A DNA stretch of 64,000 bases from Hyphomicrobium_A sp963782555 (lineage in GTDB: Bacteria > Pseudomonadota > Alphaproteobacteria > Rhizobiales > Hyphomicrobiaceae), in assembly GCA_963782555.1 (NCBI GenBank), contig CAWAKB010000005.1:620001-684000 (forward strand), given 5' to 3'. A model generated the notes under the pieces. It was not told the origin of the DNA, did not search any database, and saw only the letters and a program-made list of their open reading frames with translations. Both the position numbers and the translations under genes were made by a program. Below are positions 45,195-54,243 of the stretch, in pieces (position 1 is the stretch's first letter; the number at the start of each line of letters is the position of its first letter).

Positions 45195-46151
45195 TCATGT
45201 TGGAGGCGGCCCATTGCGCGGTGCCGCCAGCTTGCGAATGGACCAGATGCTTTCCGTCAAACCGAGCAGGGCGACCGCCAGCGATGCGACCGTGTTCATG
45301 ATGAAGAGCGCGGCGTAGAGCCCCCACAGCGCGAAGGGACGCCAGGAGCGTCCGCGCGTGATGTAGTGCACGACCGCGAGCCCCAAGAGCATGTAGGCGA
45401 GGAACAGCGGCCCCGCGAAACCGGCACCGATGAGGCCCGGCAGACCGGACAGGAGGCCGGCGCCTGCGGCCACTGCGAGCAGCAGTGCGGTGCCCGACGG
45501 ATAGCTGAGTGAGGCCAGATCCGGCCACGGCCGCAGCAGCCGCCCCGAAGCCAGCGTGATCCTGCCTGCAAGCCACATGTTGAACAGAAGGCTGCCCATG
45601 GTCGAGATCGCGGAGGCGGCCGGCAGCAGCGTGAGCGCCACGGTGGTGGCCTCGTCGATCTCCTTAGGCCCCAGCGTGGGCGCATCGGGCATCGTCGGCA
45701 GCTCGTTGTGGACGAAGGACTCCAATACCCCGCGCAGCGAGGCGCGCAGCGCCTCCATGTCGCCGCCCAGGAGGATGAGCGTCAGCGTGGAGAAGGCGCC
45801 GGCAATGAGCGCGGCGGCGACCACGATGCGTCCCACCGGGTACCATTCGGTGGCCGTGCTGCTCGTCCGGTTGAGGGAAGCGAGGTAGCAGAGCAGAAAG
45901 ACGGGAAGCGCCTGGCTCGCCGCGAAGACGACGGCCGACAATGGGCTTCCCGCCGCGGCGACGACGGCGGTGCCGGCGAGCCCCGCGATCGCCACCGTCA
46001 TCGGACCGACGCCCAGGCCCGCCAGGAAGAGTGCGAGCGGCGTCACCAGGAACAGCACCATGCGCATCAACAGCGGCCCCGTGGTCGCCGAGGCGAACAC
46101 GGTGGCCGAGACGACGCCGGCGCCCAGTCCGATGAGGAGCGTGTAGGGCAT
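45195..46151 (-). CDS. DUF2232 family membrane protein, 318 aa
   Basis: Integral membrane protein with about eight helices (LLIGLGAGVVSATVFASATT, VLFLVTPLALFLAGLGVGPM, VVAAALIAGAFSTLTLILL, GLPGLIGAGFAGPLFLAYML). Its place between rpsR and rplI is conserved in Hyphomicrobiales, where it is annotated as DUF2232 (YybS-like). The function is unknown. Confidence 0.88.
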   Translation of the reverse strand: MPYTLLIGLGAGVVSATVFASATTGPLLMRMVLFLVTPLALFLAGLGVGPMTVAIAGLAGTAVVAAAGSPLSAVVFAASQALPVFLLCYLASLNRTSSTATEWYPVGRIVVAAALIAGAFSTLTLILLGGDMEALRASLRGVLESFVHNELPTMPDAPTLGPKEIDEATTVALTLLPAASAISTMGSLLFNMWLAGRITLASGRLLRPWPDLASLSYPSGTALLLAVAAGAGLLSGLPGLIGAGFAGPLFLAYMLLGLAVVHYITRGRSWRPFALWGLYAALFIMNTVASLAVALLGLTESIWSIRKLAAPRNGPPPT

Positions 46152-46241
46152 ATTGGCAGCTGTCCCGCGGTTGGCGCGGTTAGAGACGGGATTGCCGTCC
46201 CAACCTCGTGCCGGGGTCGCCCGACACTTGCTCTTCTAGGT

Positions 46242-46269
46242 GGTGTCAGACCCCGAGGACCTGACACCT
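46242..46269. repeat. REP-like palindromic element, copy B, downstream of rpsR
   Basis: Arms GGTGTCAG (46242-46249) and CTGACACC (46261-46268) form a perfect 8-bp stem. The reverse complement matches 31762-31789 in 25 of 28 bases. It lies just after the rpsR stop on the minus strand and may act as a terminator or processing hairpin between rpsR and DUF2232. Confidence 0.6.
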
Positions 46270-46277
46270 AGATCTTC

Positions 46278-46526
46278 TTACTTCAGCACGTACGGCAGCA
46301 GTCCCAAAAAGCGCGACCGCTTGATGGCGCGCGCCAGCTCACGCTGCTTCTTGGCGGACACGGCCGTGATGCGGCTCGGCACGATCTTGCCGCGCTCCGA
46401 CACGTAGCGGCCCAGAAGGCGGACGTCCTTGTAGTCGATCTTGGGTGCGTGCTCGCCCGAGAATGGGCAAGTCTTGCGACGGCGATGAAAGGGTCGGCGG
46501 CCTCCGGCCGAAGCGATCTCTGCCAT
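46278..46526 (-). CDS. rpsR: 30S ribosomal protein S18, 82 aa
   Basis: S18 core: RRKTCPFSGEHAPKIDYKDV, LLGRYVSERGKIVPSRITAV, then AKKQRELARAIKRSRFLGLL. Complete and of standard length. Three bases after rpsF, same transcript. Confidence 0.97.
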   Translation of the reverse strand: MAEIASAGGRRPFHRRRKTCPFSGEHAPKIDYKDVRLLGRYVSERGKIVPSRITAVSAKKQRELARAIKRSRFLGLLPYVLK

Positions 46527-46529
46527 GGT

Positions 46530-47132
46530 CTATGCCTCCGATCCAGAGCCGGACTCCGAGCCCGACGAACCGGGCTCCTTGGCCTCGCGCGGGGGACGAG
46601 GCGGACGGTCGCCGTCACGCGGCGGCCGGTCGCCGTCGCGCGGTGGGCGCGCACGGAAGGTCGAGCCCTCGCGGTCTCCGCCGCGGTCGCTGCGAAAGCC
46701 GCCGCGGCCACCGCCACCGCCACCGTCACGGTCTCCGCGGAAGCCGCCGCGGCCACCGCCGCCGCCGCGTCCGCCGAAGCCGCGGTCACGGTCGCCGCGC
46801 TCGTCGCGGTCGCTCTTGCGCATCATGACCGAAGGCTCGGTCTCGTGCTCGTCGACCTTGATGGTGAGAAAGCGGATGATCTCGGTCGACAGCCCCATGC
46901 GCCGCTCCATCTCGGCGACGGCGGCATGCGGAGCGTCGATGTTCATGAGCGAGAAGTGCGCCTTGCGGTTCTTCTTGATCTTGTAGGCGAGCGACTTGAC
47001 GCCCCAGTACTCGCTCTTGGTGATCTTGCCGCCGCCCTGCTCGATGACGTCGGAATATTCCTTGGTGAGCGCCTCGACCTGAGCGTTCGAGACGTCCTGG
47101 CGCGCGAGGAAAACATGCTCGTATAGCGGCAT
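46530..47132 (-). CDS. rpsF: 30S ribosomal protein S6 with long Gly/Arg-rich tail, 200 aa
   Basis: Residues 1-105 are normal S6 (MPLYEHVFLARQDVSNAQVE, GVKSLAYKIKKNRKAHFSLM, FLTIKVDEHETEPSVM). The remaining 95 residues are low-complexity RGG/RGGF and PPRDGDRPPRDGD repeats ending in acidic SGSESGSGSEA. S6 is usually about 95-160 residues, so the tail is long. Start ATG 47132 is the family start. First gene of the rpsF-rpsR-DUF2232-rplI unit, divergent from fabD. Confidence 0.95.
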   Translation of the reverse strand: MPLYEHVFLARQDVSNAQVEALTKEYSDVIEQGGGKITKSEYWGVKSLAYKIKKNRKAHFSLMNIDAPHAAVAEMERRMGLSTEIIRFLTIKVDEHETEPSVMMRKSDRDERGDRDRGFGGRGGGGGRGGFRGDRDGGGGGGRGGFRSDRGGDREGSTFRARPPRDGDRPPRDGDRPPRPPREAKEPGSSGSESGSGSEA

Positions 47133-47449
47133 GCGCTTGGCCTTTCTTCTGTTTCGTCCGTGCCCCGGCGCAAAGCCCCTTATGGACCCGGAAGGCCCAA
47201 CAGGTCACCCATGAGAGCGAAGACACCGGGAGACGGGCAAAGAGCCCTACCGCATTGCGCGGCCCCCCATTCAGCCTCCAGCCGGAGCGGGTAAGGGGCG
47301 CTTTATAGCTGAATTTTCCCGCGCGGCAAGCGCCGGACGTTTTGGCGCCGCGCCGGCAGGGCCGTTCTCGGCCGCCCACCCGGTTGACAGGGGAACTGTG
47401 CCGGTGTTCTTGCCAGCCACATTCCATAATGGGCACGACCGATCCCCCA
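47133..47449. promoter_or_regulatory. divergent rpsF/fabD promoter region
   Basis: 317 bases between two divergent essential operons. On the plus strand TTGACA (47394-47399) is a good -35 element; 18 bases further CACATT (47418-47423) is a weak -10, and CATAAT (47425-47430) is a better -10 at a too long spacing of 25. If transcription starts after 47430, the ATG at 47429 cannot begin fabD, which supports the ATG at 47450. No clear minus-strand promoter for rpsF was found. Confidence 0.35.
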
Positions 47450-48397
47450 ATGGCCATCGCATTCGTATTCCCCGGGCAGGGCAGCCAGGACGTCGGCATG
47501 GGCCGCGAGCTGGCCCAGACATATCCGGCCGCGCGCGAGGTGTTCGAGGAGGTCGACGCCGCGCTTTCCCAGAACCTCTGCCAGATCATGTGGGAAGGGC
47601 CCAAGGAGACGCTCACGCTCACCGAGAACGCGCAGCCGGCGCTGATGGCGGTGTCGATGGCCGTGATGCGCGTCTTGGAGCGGGAAAAGGGGTTCTCGCT
47701 CAAGGATAAGGTCAAGTTCGTCGCCGGGCATTCGCTGGGCGAGTATTCGGCGCTGGCCGCGGCCGAGGCGTTTACGCTGGCCGATGCCGCGCGCCTGTTG
47801 AAGCTGCGCGGACAAGCGATGCAGGCCGCGGTGCCGGTGGGGCAGGGCGCGATGATGGCGCTGCTCGGCGTCGGCATCGAGGTGGCGCGCAAGGTCGCCG
47901 AGGAGGCGGCGCAAGGCGAGGTCTGCCAGGTCGCCAACGACAACGAGCCGACGCAGGTCGTGCTCTCGGGCGCCAAGGCCGCGCTCGACCGTGTCCCCGA
48001 GATCGGCAAGTCGCATGGCGTGCGCCGCGCGGTGCCGCTGCCCGTGTCCGCGCCCTTCCATTGTGCGCTGATGCAACCTGCCGCCGACGCGATGGCGGAG
48101 GCGCTGGCCAGCGTTACGATGCGTACGCCCGTCGTGCCGCTCGTTGCCAACGTGGTGGCGCAAGCGATCAGCAATCCCGAAGAGATCAAGAGACGCCTCG
48201 TCGAGCAAGTGACGGGCACCGTGCGCTGGCGCGAGTGTGTTACGTACATGACAGCGAACGGCGTGACCGACCTCTACGAGATCGGCGCCGGCAAGGTCCT
48301 CGCGGGTCTCGCCAAGCGCATCGATAGCACCCTCAACGCCGCCAGCATCGGCACGCCGGCCGACGTCGACGCCGCGCTTATCAAACTCAATAGCTAG
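47450..48397 (+). CDS. fabD: malonyl-CoA:ACP transacylase, 315 aa
   Basis: Loads malonyl groups on acyl carrier protein. MAIAFVFPGQGSQDVGMGRE at the start, nucleophile in AGHSLGEYSALAA, a conserved VRWRECVTYM region and the final GAGKVLAGLAKRI. ATG 47450 begins the usual FPGQGSQ motif; the ATG at 47429 would add seven residues without support. First gene of fabD-fabG-acpP-fabF-mltG. Confidence 0.97.
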   Translation: MAIAFVFPGQGSQDVGMGRELAQTYPAAREVFEEVDAALSQNLCQIMWEGPKETLTLTENAQPALMAVSMAVMRVLEREKGFSLKDKVKFVAGHSLGEYSALAAAEAFTLADAARLLKLRGQAMQAAVPVGQGAMMALLGVGIEVARKVAEEAAQGEVCQVANDNEPTQVVLSGAKAALDRVPEIGKSHGVRRAVPLPVSAPFHCALMQPAADAMAEALASVTMRTPVVPLVANVVAQAISNPEEIKRRLVEQVTGTVRWRECVTYMTANGVTDLYEIGAGKVLAGLAKRIDSTLNAASIGTPADVDAALIKLNS

Positions 48398-48406
48398 AGG
48401 ACTGCC

Positions 48407-49150
48407 ATGTTTGACCTTTCTGGCAAGACGGCTCTGGTGACGGGCGCCACCGGCGGCATCGGCGGCTCAATCGCGCGTGCGCTCCACGAGCAGGGCGCCA
48501 CCGTCGCCGTCTCCGGCCGCCAGGCCGAGAAGCTCGAGGCGCTCGCCACCGAGCTCGGCGAGCGCACGCACGTCGTGCCTTGCGACCTCGCCGACCGCGC
48601 CGCCGTCGCCAAGCTGATCAGCACCGCCATCGGCGCGCTGGGACGCCTCGACATCCTGGTGAACAACGCCGGCCTCACCCGCGACAACCTGTTCATGGTC
48701 ATGAAGGACGATGAGTGGGACGCCGTGATCGCCGTCAATCTCACCTCCACCTTCATGCTGTGTCGTACCGCGGCGCGTGAGATGATCCGCACCAAGTCCG
48801 GCTATGGCCGCATCATCAACATCTCGTCGATCTCGGGCGTGTTCGGCAATCCGGGGCAGGGCAACTACGCCGCCTCCAAGGCCGGCATGATCGGCATGAC
48901 CAAGTCGCTTGCGCGCGAGGTGGCTCCGCGCGGAATTACCGCCAACTGCATCGCGCCCGGCTTCATCTCCACGCCGATGACCGAGGCCCTCAACGAGAAG
49001 CAGACGGCAGAGATCGCCAAGATGATCCCTGCCCAACGCTTTGGCACACCGGACGAGATCGCTGCCGGCGTCGTCTATCTCGCCAGCGAGGAAGCCGCCT
49101 ACATCACCGGCCAGACGCTGCACATTAACGGCGGCATGGCGATGGTCTGA
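48407..49150 (+). CDS. fabG: 3-oxoacyl-ACP reductase, 247 aa
   Basis: SDR of fatty-acid synthesis: NADPH motif VTGATGGIGGSIARAL, NNAGLTRDNL (a FabG mark), Ser in NISSISGVFGN and YAASKAGMIGM. Ten bases after fabD with AGAGGACTGCC before the ATG. Complete. Confidence 0.97.
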   Translation: MFDLSGKTALVTGATGGIGGSIARALHEQGATVAVSGRQAEKLEALATELGERTHVVPCDLADRAAVAKLISTAIGALGRLDILVNNAGLTRDNLFMVMKDDEWDAVIAVNLTSTFMLCRTAAREMIRTKSGYGRIINISSISGVFGNPGQGNYAASKAGMIGMTKSLAREVAPRGITANCIAPGFISTPMTEALNEKQTAEIAKMIPAQRFGTPDEIAAGVVYLASEEAAYITGQTLHINGGMAMV

Positions 49151-49490
49151 TGCCCATGGTAAACCCGATACCAACGGTCGCCGGGGCCTTCCAACCCGGC
49201 GATTTCTGGCGCATTCTAGCGCAGGCGAGAGGTCCCTGGGGGCGCTGGCCAAGGTCCAGGAAGTGTGTTAACGAGCCGAACGGTTTTCCGGCCCCAGGCC
49301 CTTACGCACGCGTCCTTTCGGGCCGTATGTATGGCCGCCCAATGGGCAGAAAAGAGTGGGATAGCCGCGTCGTGTCCGTGCCCGCCAGTCGCGAGCCCCC
49401 GATCAGGAGCAAGTGCAGCGACCGGATGTCGGGCGAACCCAAAAGAACCGAATTGCAGATTGCCAAGAGCAACCGACGCGAGGGAAGACG
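49151..49490. promoter_or_regulatory. 340-base leader before acpP
   Basis: No gene supported. acpP is strongly expressed and usually has its own promoter in this spacer; I see GTGTTAACGAG near 49,265 and GC-rich sequence elsewhere, but no convincing -35/-10 pair. The ribosome-binding site GAGGGA precedes the acpP ATG. Confidence 0.35.
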
Positions 49491-49733
49491 ATGAGCGATG
49501 TCGCGGAGCGCGTGAAGAAGATTGTCGTGGAGCATTTGGGCGTGGAGGCCGACAAGGTCACCGAGAACGCCAGCTTCATCGACGACCTGGGCGCCGATAG
49601 TTTGGACACGGTCGAGCTCGTGATGGCCTTCGAGGAGGAGTTCGGCTGCGAAATTCCCGACGACGCGGCCGAGCACATCCTGACCGTCGGTGACGCGGTC
49701 AAGTTTCTCGAGAAGAACGCCAGCGCCGCCTGA
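49491..49733 (+). CDS. acpP: acyl carrier protein, 80 aa
   Basis: Carries the growing acyl chain on phosphopantetheine attached to Ser in DDLGADSLDTVELVMAFEE. Acidic, four-helix, standard length. ATG 49491 with GAGGGAAGACG upstream. It lies between fabG and fabF, the common order. Confidence 0.98.
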   Translation: MSDVAERVKKIVVEHLGVEADKVTENASFIDDLGADSLDTVELVMAFEEEFGCEIPDDAAEHILTVGDAVKFLEKNASAA

Positions 49734-49843
49734 CGCCGTCTGTCCCTCAAGGCCAATCTGAATTGATTTAGGCGCCGAGGGGCGAGGTCGAGCTTGCCTC
49801 CGGGAGGGAGAGCGCGCAAAGCCCTCAGCTCCGAAGGACCAAG

Positions 49844-51106
49844 ATGCGTCGCGTGGTCATTACAGGACTTGGGATGGTCTCGCCGGTGGGCTGCGGCGTG
49901 GAGGCGTCGTGGTCGGCGCTTCTCGCGGGCGCCAACGGCGCGCGGCGCATCGAGGAGTTCGAGGTCTCCGACCTCGCGTGTCAGATCGGCTGCTTCATTC
50001 CCCGCGGCGCCAAGGACGACGGCAAGTTCAATCCCGACGATTGGATGGAGCCGAAAGAGCAGCGCAAGGTCGATGACTTCATCATCTATGCGATGGCCGC
50101 CGCCGAGCAGGCGATTGCCGATTCCGGCTACAAGGCCGATACCGCCGAGAAGCAGGAGCGTGCCGGTGTGCTCATCGGCTCCGGCATCGGCGGACTTCCC
50201 GGCATCGCCGAGACCGCAATCCTCCTGAAGGAGAAAGGTCCACGCCGCGTCAGCCCGTTCTTCATTCCAGGGCGCCTCATCAATCTCGCCTCGGGCTACG
50301 TCTCCATCCGCCATCAGCTCAAGGGTCCCAACCATGCCGTGGTGACCGCCTGCTCGACCGGCTCGCATGCGATCGGCGATGCGTCGCGCATCGTGGCGCT
50401 GGGTGATGCGGACGTGATGGTGGCGGGTGGCACCGAGTCCCCCATCTGCCGCATCGCCGTGGCGGGGTTTGCTGCCTGCCGAGCCTTGTCGACCTCGTTC
50501 AACGATCGCCCGGCCGCAGCCTCGCGCCCTTACGACAAGGATCGCGACGGGTTCGTGATGGGGGAGGGTGCCGGCATCGTCGTGCTCGAGGCCTTGGAGC
50601 ATGCGAGCGCGCGCGGGGCCAAGATCTACGCCGAGGTAATCGGCTACGGCATGTCGGGGGACGCCTACCATATCACGGCGCCGGCCGAGAGCGGCGACGG
50701 CGCCTTTCGTTGCATGCGCGCGGCCCTGAAGCGCGCCGAGATCGACGTGAGCGACATCGACTATGTGAACGCGCACGGTACCTCTACGCCGATGGGCGAC
50801 GAGATCGAGCTCGCAGCCGTCGAGCGCCTGTTCGGCAATACCGCCGGCAAGCTCGCCATGTCGTCGACCAAGTCGGCAACGGGGCACCTGCTCGGCGCCG
50901 CCGGAGCGGTCGAGGCCGTCTTTTCCGTGCTCGCCATTCGCGACAACATCGCCCCGCCCACCTTGAACCTCGACAACCCTTCGGTTGAGACCGCTATCGA
51001 CCTCATCGCGCACACGGCGAAGCCGCGCGAGATCAACACGGTTCTGTCCAACTCGTTCGGTTTCGGCGGAACCAACGCGTCACTGATTTTGCGCCGATTC
51101 GCCTGA
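49844..51106 (+). CDS. fabF: 3-oxoacyl-ACP synthase II, 420 aa
   Basis: Elongating condensing enzyme. Nucleophile Cys in VVTACSTGSHAIGDA, His residues in VNAHGTSTPMGD and SATGHLLGAAGAVE, and the ending SNSFGFGGTNASLIL. Complete, ATG 49844 with RVVITGLGMVSPVG. 110 bases after acpP; followed by mltG. Confidence 0.98.
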   Translation: MRRVVITGLGMVSPVGCGVEASWSALLAGANGARRIEEFEVSDLACQIGCFIPRGAKDDGKFNPDDWMEPKEQRKVDDFIIYAMAAAEQAIADSGYKADTAEKQERAGVLIGSGIGGLPGIAETAILLKEKGPRRVSPFFIPGRLINLASGYVSIRHQLKGPNHAVVTACSTGSHAIGDASRIVALGDADVMVAGGTESPICRIAVAGFAACRALSTSFNDRPAAASRPYDKDRDGFVMGEGAGIVVLEALEHASARGAKIYAEVIGYGMSGDAYHITAPAESGDGAFRCMRAALKRAEIDVSDIDYVNAHGTSTPMGDEIELAAVERLFGNTAGKLAMSSTKSATGHLLGAAGAVEAVFSVLAIRDNIAPPTLNLDNPSVETAIDLIAHTAKPREINTVLSNSFGFGGTNASLILRRFA

Positions 51107-51248
51107 GGCGCCCGGGCAACGGCGTACCGCCCGCTCGTTTCCTTCTATCTTTCGTTTCGCGCTTTCGCCACAATTGCCTTTAGGGTCGAGCGCGACACCT
51201 CGCAGATGCCGAGCGGGAACGGCCTCGTCGGTCAACGGGAGCGGACCC

Positions 51249-52526
51249 ATGAGCAATACGCGCCCGCCGCGGCTGGAGCCTAACTTCCGGGGCAGCCTGC
51301 GCCCGCGCAGCCCGGCAGAGATGCTGGAGCCGTCGCGCGCACCGGCTCCGCCGCCAAGAGCGGCGCTGCCGAGCCCGGCGGGGACCTTCATCCGCCTCGG
51401 CAGCGGCGTGCTCACCGTCCTGCTGGTGATCATGCTCACCGTCGCTGGGATCGGCGCGCTGCTCTACCACCAGTACGAGCGCCCGGGTCCCTTGAGCGTT
51501 TCGCGCGTCGTCGCCATCCCGAAGGGCGAGGGCCGCATCGAGATCGCAACGCGGCTTGAGAACGAGGGCATCATCGCCAACCGCTGGACCTTCATCGCCA
51601 GCTATCTCCTGCACAATGCGATCGCGACCAAAAAAACCGATCTCAAGGCCGGCGAGTACGAGTTCAAGCGGAACGCGAGCATGGCCGAGGTTCTGGAGAT
51701 CCTGACCCGGGGCCGCGCCATCCTGTCGAAGCTGACGATCCCCGAGGGGCTGACCAGTCTGCAGGTCGTCGAGCGTGTGCGCGCCGAGCCAGACCTCGTC
51801 GGAGAGATCACCGAGATCCCGCCCGAGGGCTCGATGTTGCCCGATACCTATCGCTTCTCCAAGGGGATCGACCGCAAGGAGATCCTGGAGCGGATGCAGG
51901 CGGAGATGCAGCGCTTCCTCGCGGCGGCGTGGGAAAAGCGCCAACCCGATCTGCCGATCAAGACCCCGCAGGAGGCGGTCATCTTCGCCTCCATCGTGGA
52001 GAAAGAGACCGGCCGCGCGGATGAGCGCAATCGGGTCGCCGGGGTGTTCATGAACCGCATGCGCAAGGGCATGAAGCTGCAGTCCGACCCAACGGTGATC
52101 TATGGGATCGTGGGAGGGCAGGGGGCGCTGGGCCGCGCTTTGACGCGCGCCGACCTCAGCCAGAAGACGTCACACAACACCTATCAGATCGATGGGCTGC
52201 CCCCGACGCCGATCTGCAACCCGGGCCGTTCCGCCATCGAGGCGACGCTCAATCCGGCCACCACGGGCGAGCTTTATTTCGTCGCCGACGGCAGGGGCGG
52301 CCACGTGTTCTCCGAGACCCTCAAAGGGCACAACGCGGCCGTCTCCAATTGGCGCAAGATCGAGCGCAAGATGCAGGCGCAGAAGGAGGCCGAGGCCAAG
52401 GCCGCAGCGGCGTCCACCGTGGCGCTGCCGATACCCACTTCCGGCGCTGCCGCGCTGGAGGCCCCCAAGACGGCCGGAACCGCTGCCGGCAGCGTGCCAC
52501 TTCCCGTGCGCAAGCCGAAGCGCTGA
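51249..52526 (+). CDS. mltG: endolytic transglycosylase MltG (YceG-like), 425 aa
   Basis: Inner membrane enzyme that cuts glycan strands to end elongation. A Pro-rich cytoplasmic tail, one membrane helix (GVLTVLLVIMLTVAGIGALL) and the YceG domain with catalytic Glu in IFASIVEKETGRADERN and LQSDPTVIYG. The N-terminal ATG at 51249 gives the RSPAEMLEPS tail common in Hyphomicrobiales. An Ala/Pro-rich tail follows the domain. Located after fabF as in many alphaproteobacteria. Confidence 0.95.
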   Translation: MSNTRPPRLEPNFRGSLRPRSPAEMLEPSRAPAPPPRAALPSPAGTFIRLGSGVLTVLLVIMLTVAGIGALLYHQYERPGPLSVSRVVAIPKGEGRIEIATRLENEGIIANRWTFIASYLLHNAIATKKTDLKAGEYEFKRNASMAEVLEILTRGRAILSKLTIPEGLTSLQVVERVRAEPDLVGEITEIPPEGSMLPDTYRFSKGIDRKEILERMQAEMQRFLAAAWEKRQPDLPIKTPQEAVIFASIVEKETGRADERNRVAGVFMNRMRKGMKLQSDPTVIYGIVGGQGALGRALTRADLSQKTSHNTYQIDGLPPTPICNPGRSAIEATLNPATTGELYFVADGRGGHVFSETLKGHNAAVSNWRKIERKMQAQKEAEAKAAAASTVALPIPTSGAAALEAPKTAGTAAGSVPLPVRKPKR

Positions 52527-52653
52527 CCGCGGGCGCCGCAAGCCCACTTTCCGGCCTGTCTTGCCTTGTTGGGCGGAGCGTGTGCCGCTAGATTTCGGCC
52601 TCGCGCCGGGCTCTGCATCCGGCAATTCCCGCCGCGGCACCTGGATCCATCCC

Positions 52654-53541
52654 ATGAGCATCAAGAGCATGACGGGCTTCTCGCGGGTGGAGGGAGCCGC
52701 GGGAAGCGTCGCTTGGCACTGGGAGCTGCGCAGCGTGAACGCCCGCGGCCTCGATGTGCGCCTGCGCCTAGCCTCCGGCACGGAAGCCTTGGAGCCGAAA
52801 GTGCGGGAAGCCGTCGGCCGCCATCTCGTGCGCGGCAGCGTCACGGTCAGCCTCAATGTCGAGAGCCGGGCCGGCGCTCTGGAGATCCGGCTCAACGAGG
52901 AGGCGCTGGCGCAGGTCGTAAAGGCGGTTGCGCATATCCGGGAGCTGACCGAGGCGGCGCCGCCGCGCGCCGACGGCCTGATGGCCATCAAGGGTGTCAT
53001 GGAGGTGGTCGAGGTCGAGGAAAGCGGCGAGGCGGCGGCCGCCCGGGTTGCGGGCATCCTCTCCAGTCTGGAGCAGGCGCTTGGCGCTCTCGTTCAGTCG
53101 CGCCTCAGCGAGGGCGCCCGCCTCAAGACCGTGCTCGCCGCCAATCTCACGGAGATCGAGCGCCTCGTGGCCCTGGTCGAGACCTCGCCCGCGCGCACGC
53201 CGGCTGCGATCGCGGCCCGTCTCAAGGAGCAGGTTGCAAGGCTGCTCGAGACCGGAAACAGCTTCGATCCCGAGCGGCTGCATCAGGAAGCCGTGCTGAT
53301 CGCAACGCGCGCCGACGTCGAGGAGGAGCTGAAGCGTCTCAGAGCGCACATCGCGGCAGCGCGCGAGCTGCTCGACGAGGACGGCGCCGTAGGGCGCAAG
53401 CTCGACTTCCTGGCGCAGGAGTTCAACCGCGAGGCCAACACGCTGTGCTCCAAGGCCAACGACGTGGACATCACGCGCGCGGGCGTTGCCTTGAAGACCG
53501 TGATCGATCAGATGCGGGAGCAGGTGCAGAACATCGAGTGA
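52654..53541 (+). CDS. YicC-family endoribonuclease, 295 aa
   Basis: YicC proteins are endoribonucleases with a ring fold. Family marks: MSIKSMTGFSRVEG, WELRSVNARGLDVRLRL, and the C-terminal DUF1732 part (KLDFLAQEFNREANTLCSKA, then DITRAGVALKTVIDQMREQV). Complete, ATG 52654. Conserved neighbour of gmk, which follows 53 bases later. Confidence 0.94.
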   Translation: MSIKSMTGFSRVEGAAGSVAWHWELRSVNARGLDVRLRLASGTEALEPKVREAVGRHLVRGSVTVSLNVESRAGALEIRLNEEALAQVVKAVAHIRELTEAAPPRADGLMAIKGVMEVVEVEESGEAAAARVAGILSSLEQALGALVQSRLSEGARLKTVLAANLTEIERLVALVETSPARTPAAIAARLKEQVARLLETGNSFDPERLHQEAVLIATRADVEEELKRLRAHIAAARELLDEDGAVGRKLDFLAQEFNREANTLCSKANDVDITRAGVALKTVIDQMREQVQNIE

Positions 53542-53594
53542 GGGCAGGGTGCGCGGACCGCAGTCGCGGGATGGCGCACCGTGTGTGAGGCAAG

Positions 53595-54236
53595 ATGGCG
53601 AGTGTGCCGAAGATCGAACGACGTGGGCTGCTGCTGGTGCTGTCCTCTCCCTCGGGAGCCGGCAAGACGACGCTGTCGCGCCGTCTGATCGATGCCGATG
53701 GCGAGATCGACATGTCCGTGTCGGTGACGACGCGGGCTCCGCGCCCCGGCGAGGTTGACGGCAAGGATTACCGTTTCCTCGACGAGGCGGCCTTCAAGCG
53801 TATGCGCGAGGCGGGCGAGCTGTTGGAATGGGCGCGCGTCTTCGATCATTTCTATGGGACGCCGCGCGCGCCCGTCGAGACGGCGATCTCCAACGGCCAC
53901 GACATTCTCTTCGACATCGACTGGCAGGGTGCCCAGCAGCTTTCCGAGAAGAAGAAGCACGATGTGGTTCGCGTCTTCATCTTGCCTCCGTCAGCGACGG
54001 TGCTCTCCAACCGCCTGCGCGCGCGCGCTCAGGACCCCGAGCCCGTGGTCAAGCGGCGTATGGCGGAAGCCTCCGACGAGATCAGCCATTGGCCCGAGTA
54101 CGACTACGTGATCGTCAACGCCGATCTCGAGGCCTCGCTCAAGGGGCTCATGGGGATCCTCGCCGCCGAGCGCTTGAAGCGCGACCGCCTCGATGGGCTT
54201 TCGGCCTTCGTGCGCGAGATGCAGAAGGCACTCTGA
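53595..54236 (+). CDS. gmk: guanylate kinase, 213 aa
   Basis: Converts GMP to GDP. P-loop LSSPSGAGKTTLSRRL, the GMP-binding VTTRAPRPGEVDGKDYRFL, and DIDWQGAQQLSEK. Complete. Only 7 bases separate its stop from the convergent MFS gene. Confidence 0.97.
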   Translation: MASVPKIERRGLLLVLSSPSGAGKTTLSRRLIDADGEIDMSVSVTTRAPRPGEVDGKDYRFLDEAAFKRMREAGELLEWARVFDHFYGTPRAPVETAISNGHDILFDIDWQGAQQLSEKKKHDVVRVFILPPSATVLSNRLRARAQDPEPVVKRRMAEASDEISHWPEYDYVIVNADLEASLKGLMGILAAERLKRDRLDGLSAFVREMQKAL

Positions 54237-54243
54237 GGCCGCC

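Noticed and set aside
46449..47126. 225-residue plus-strand frame rich in Ala/Arg
   Set aside because: Antisense to rpsF; low complexity mirrors the Gly/Arg-rich tail of S6.
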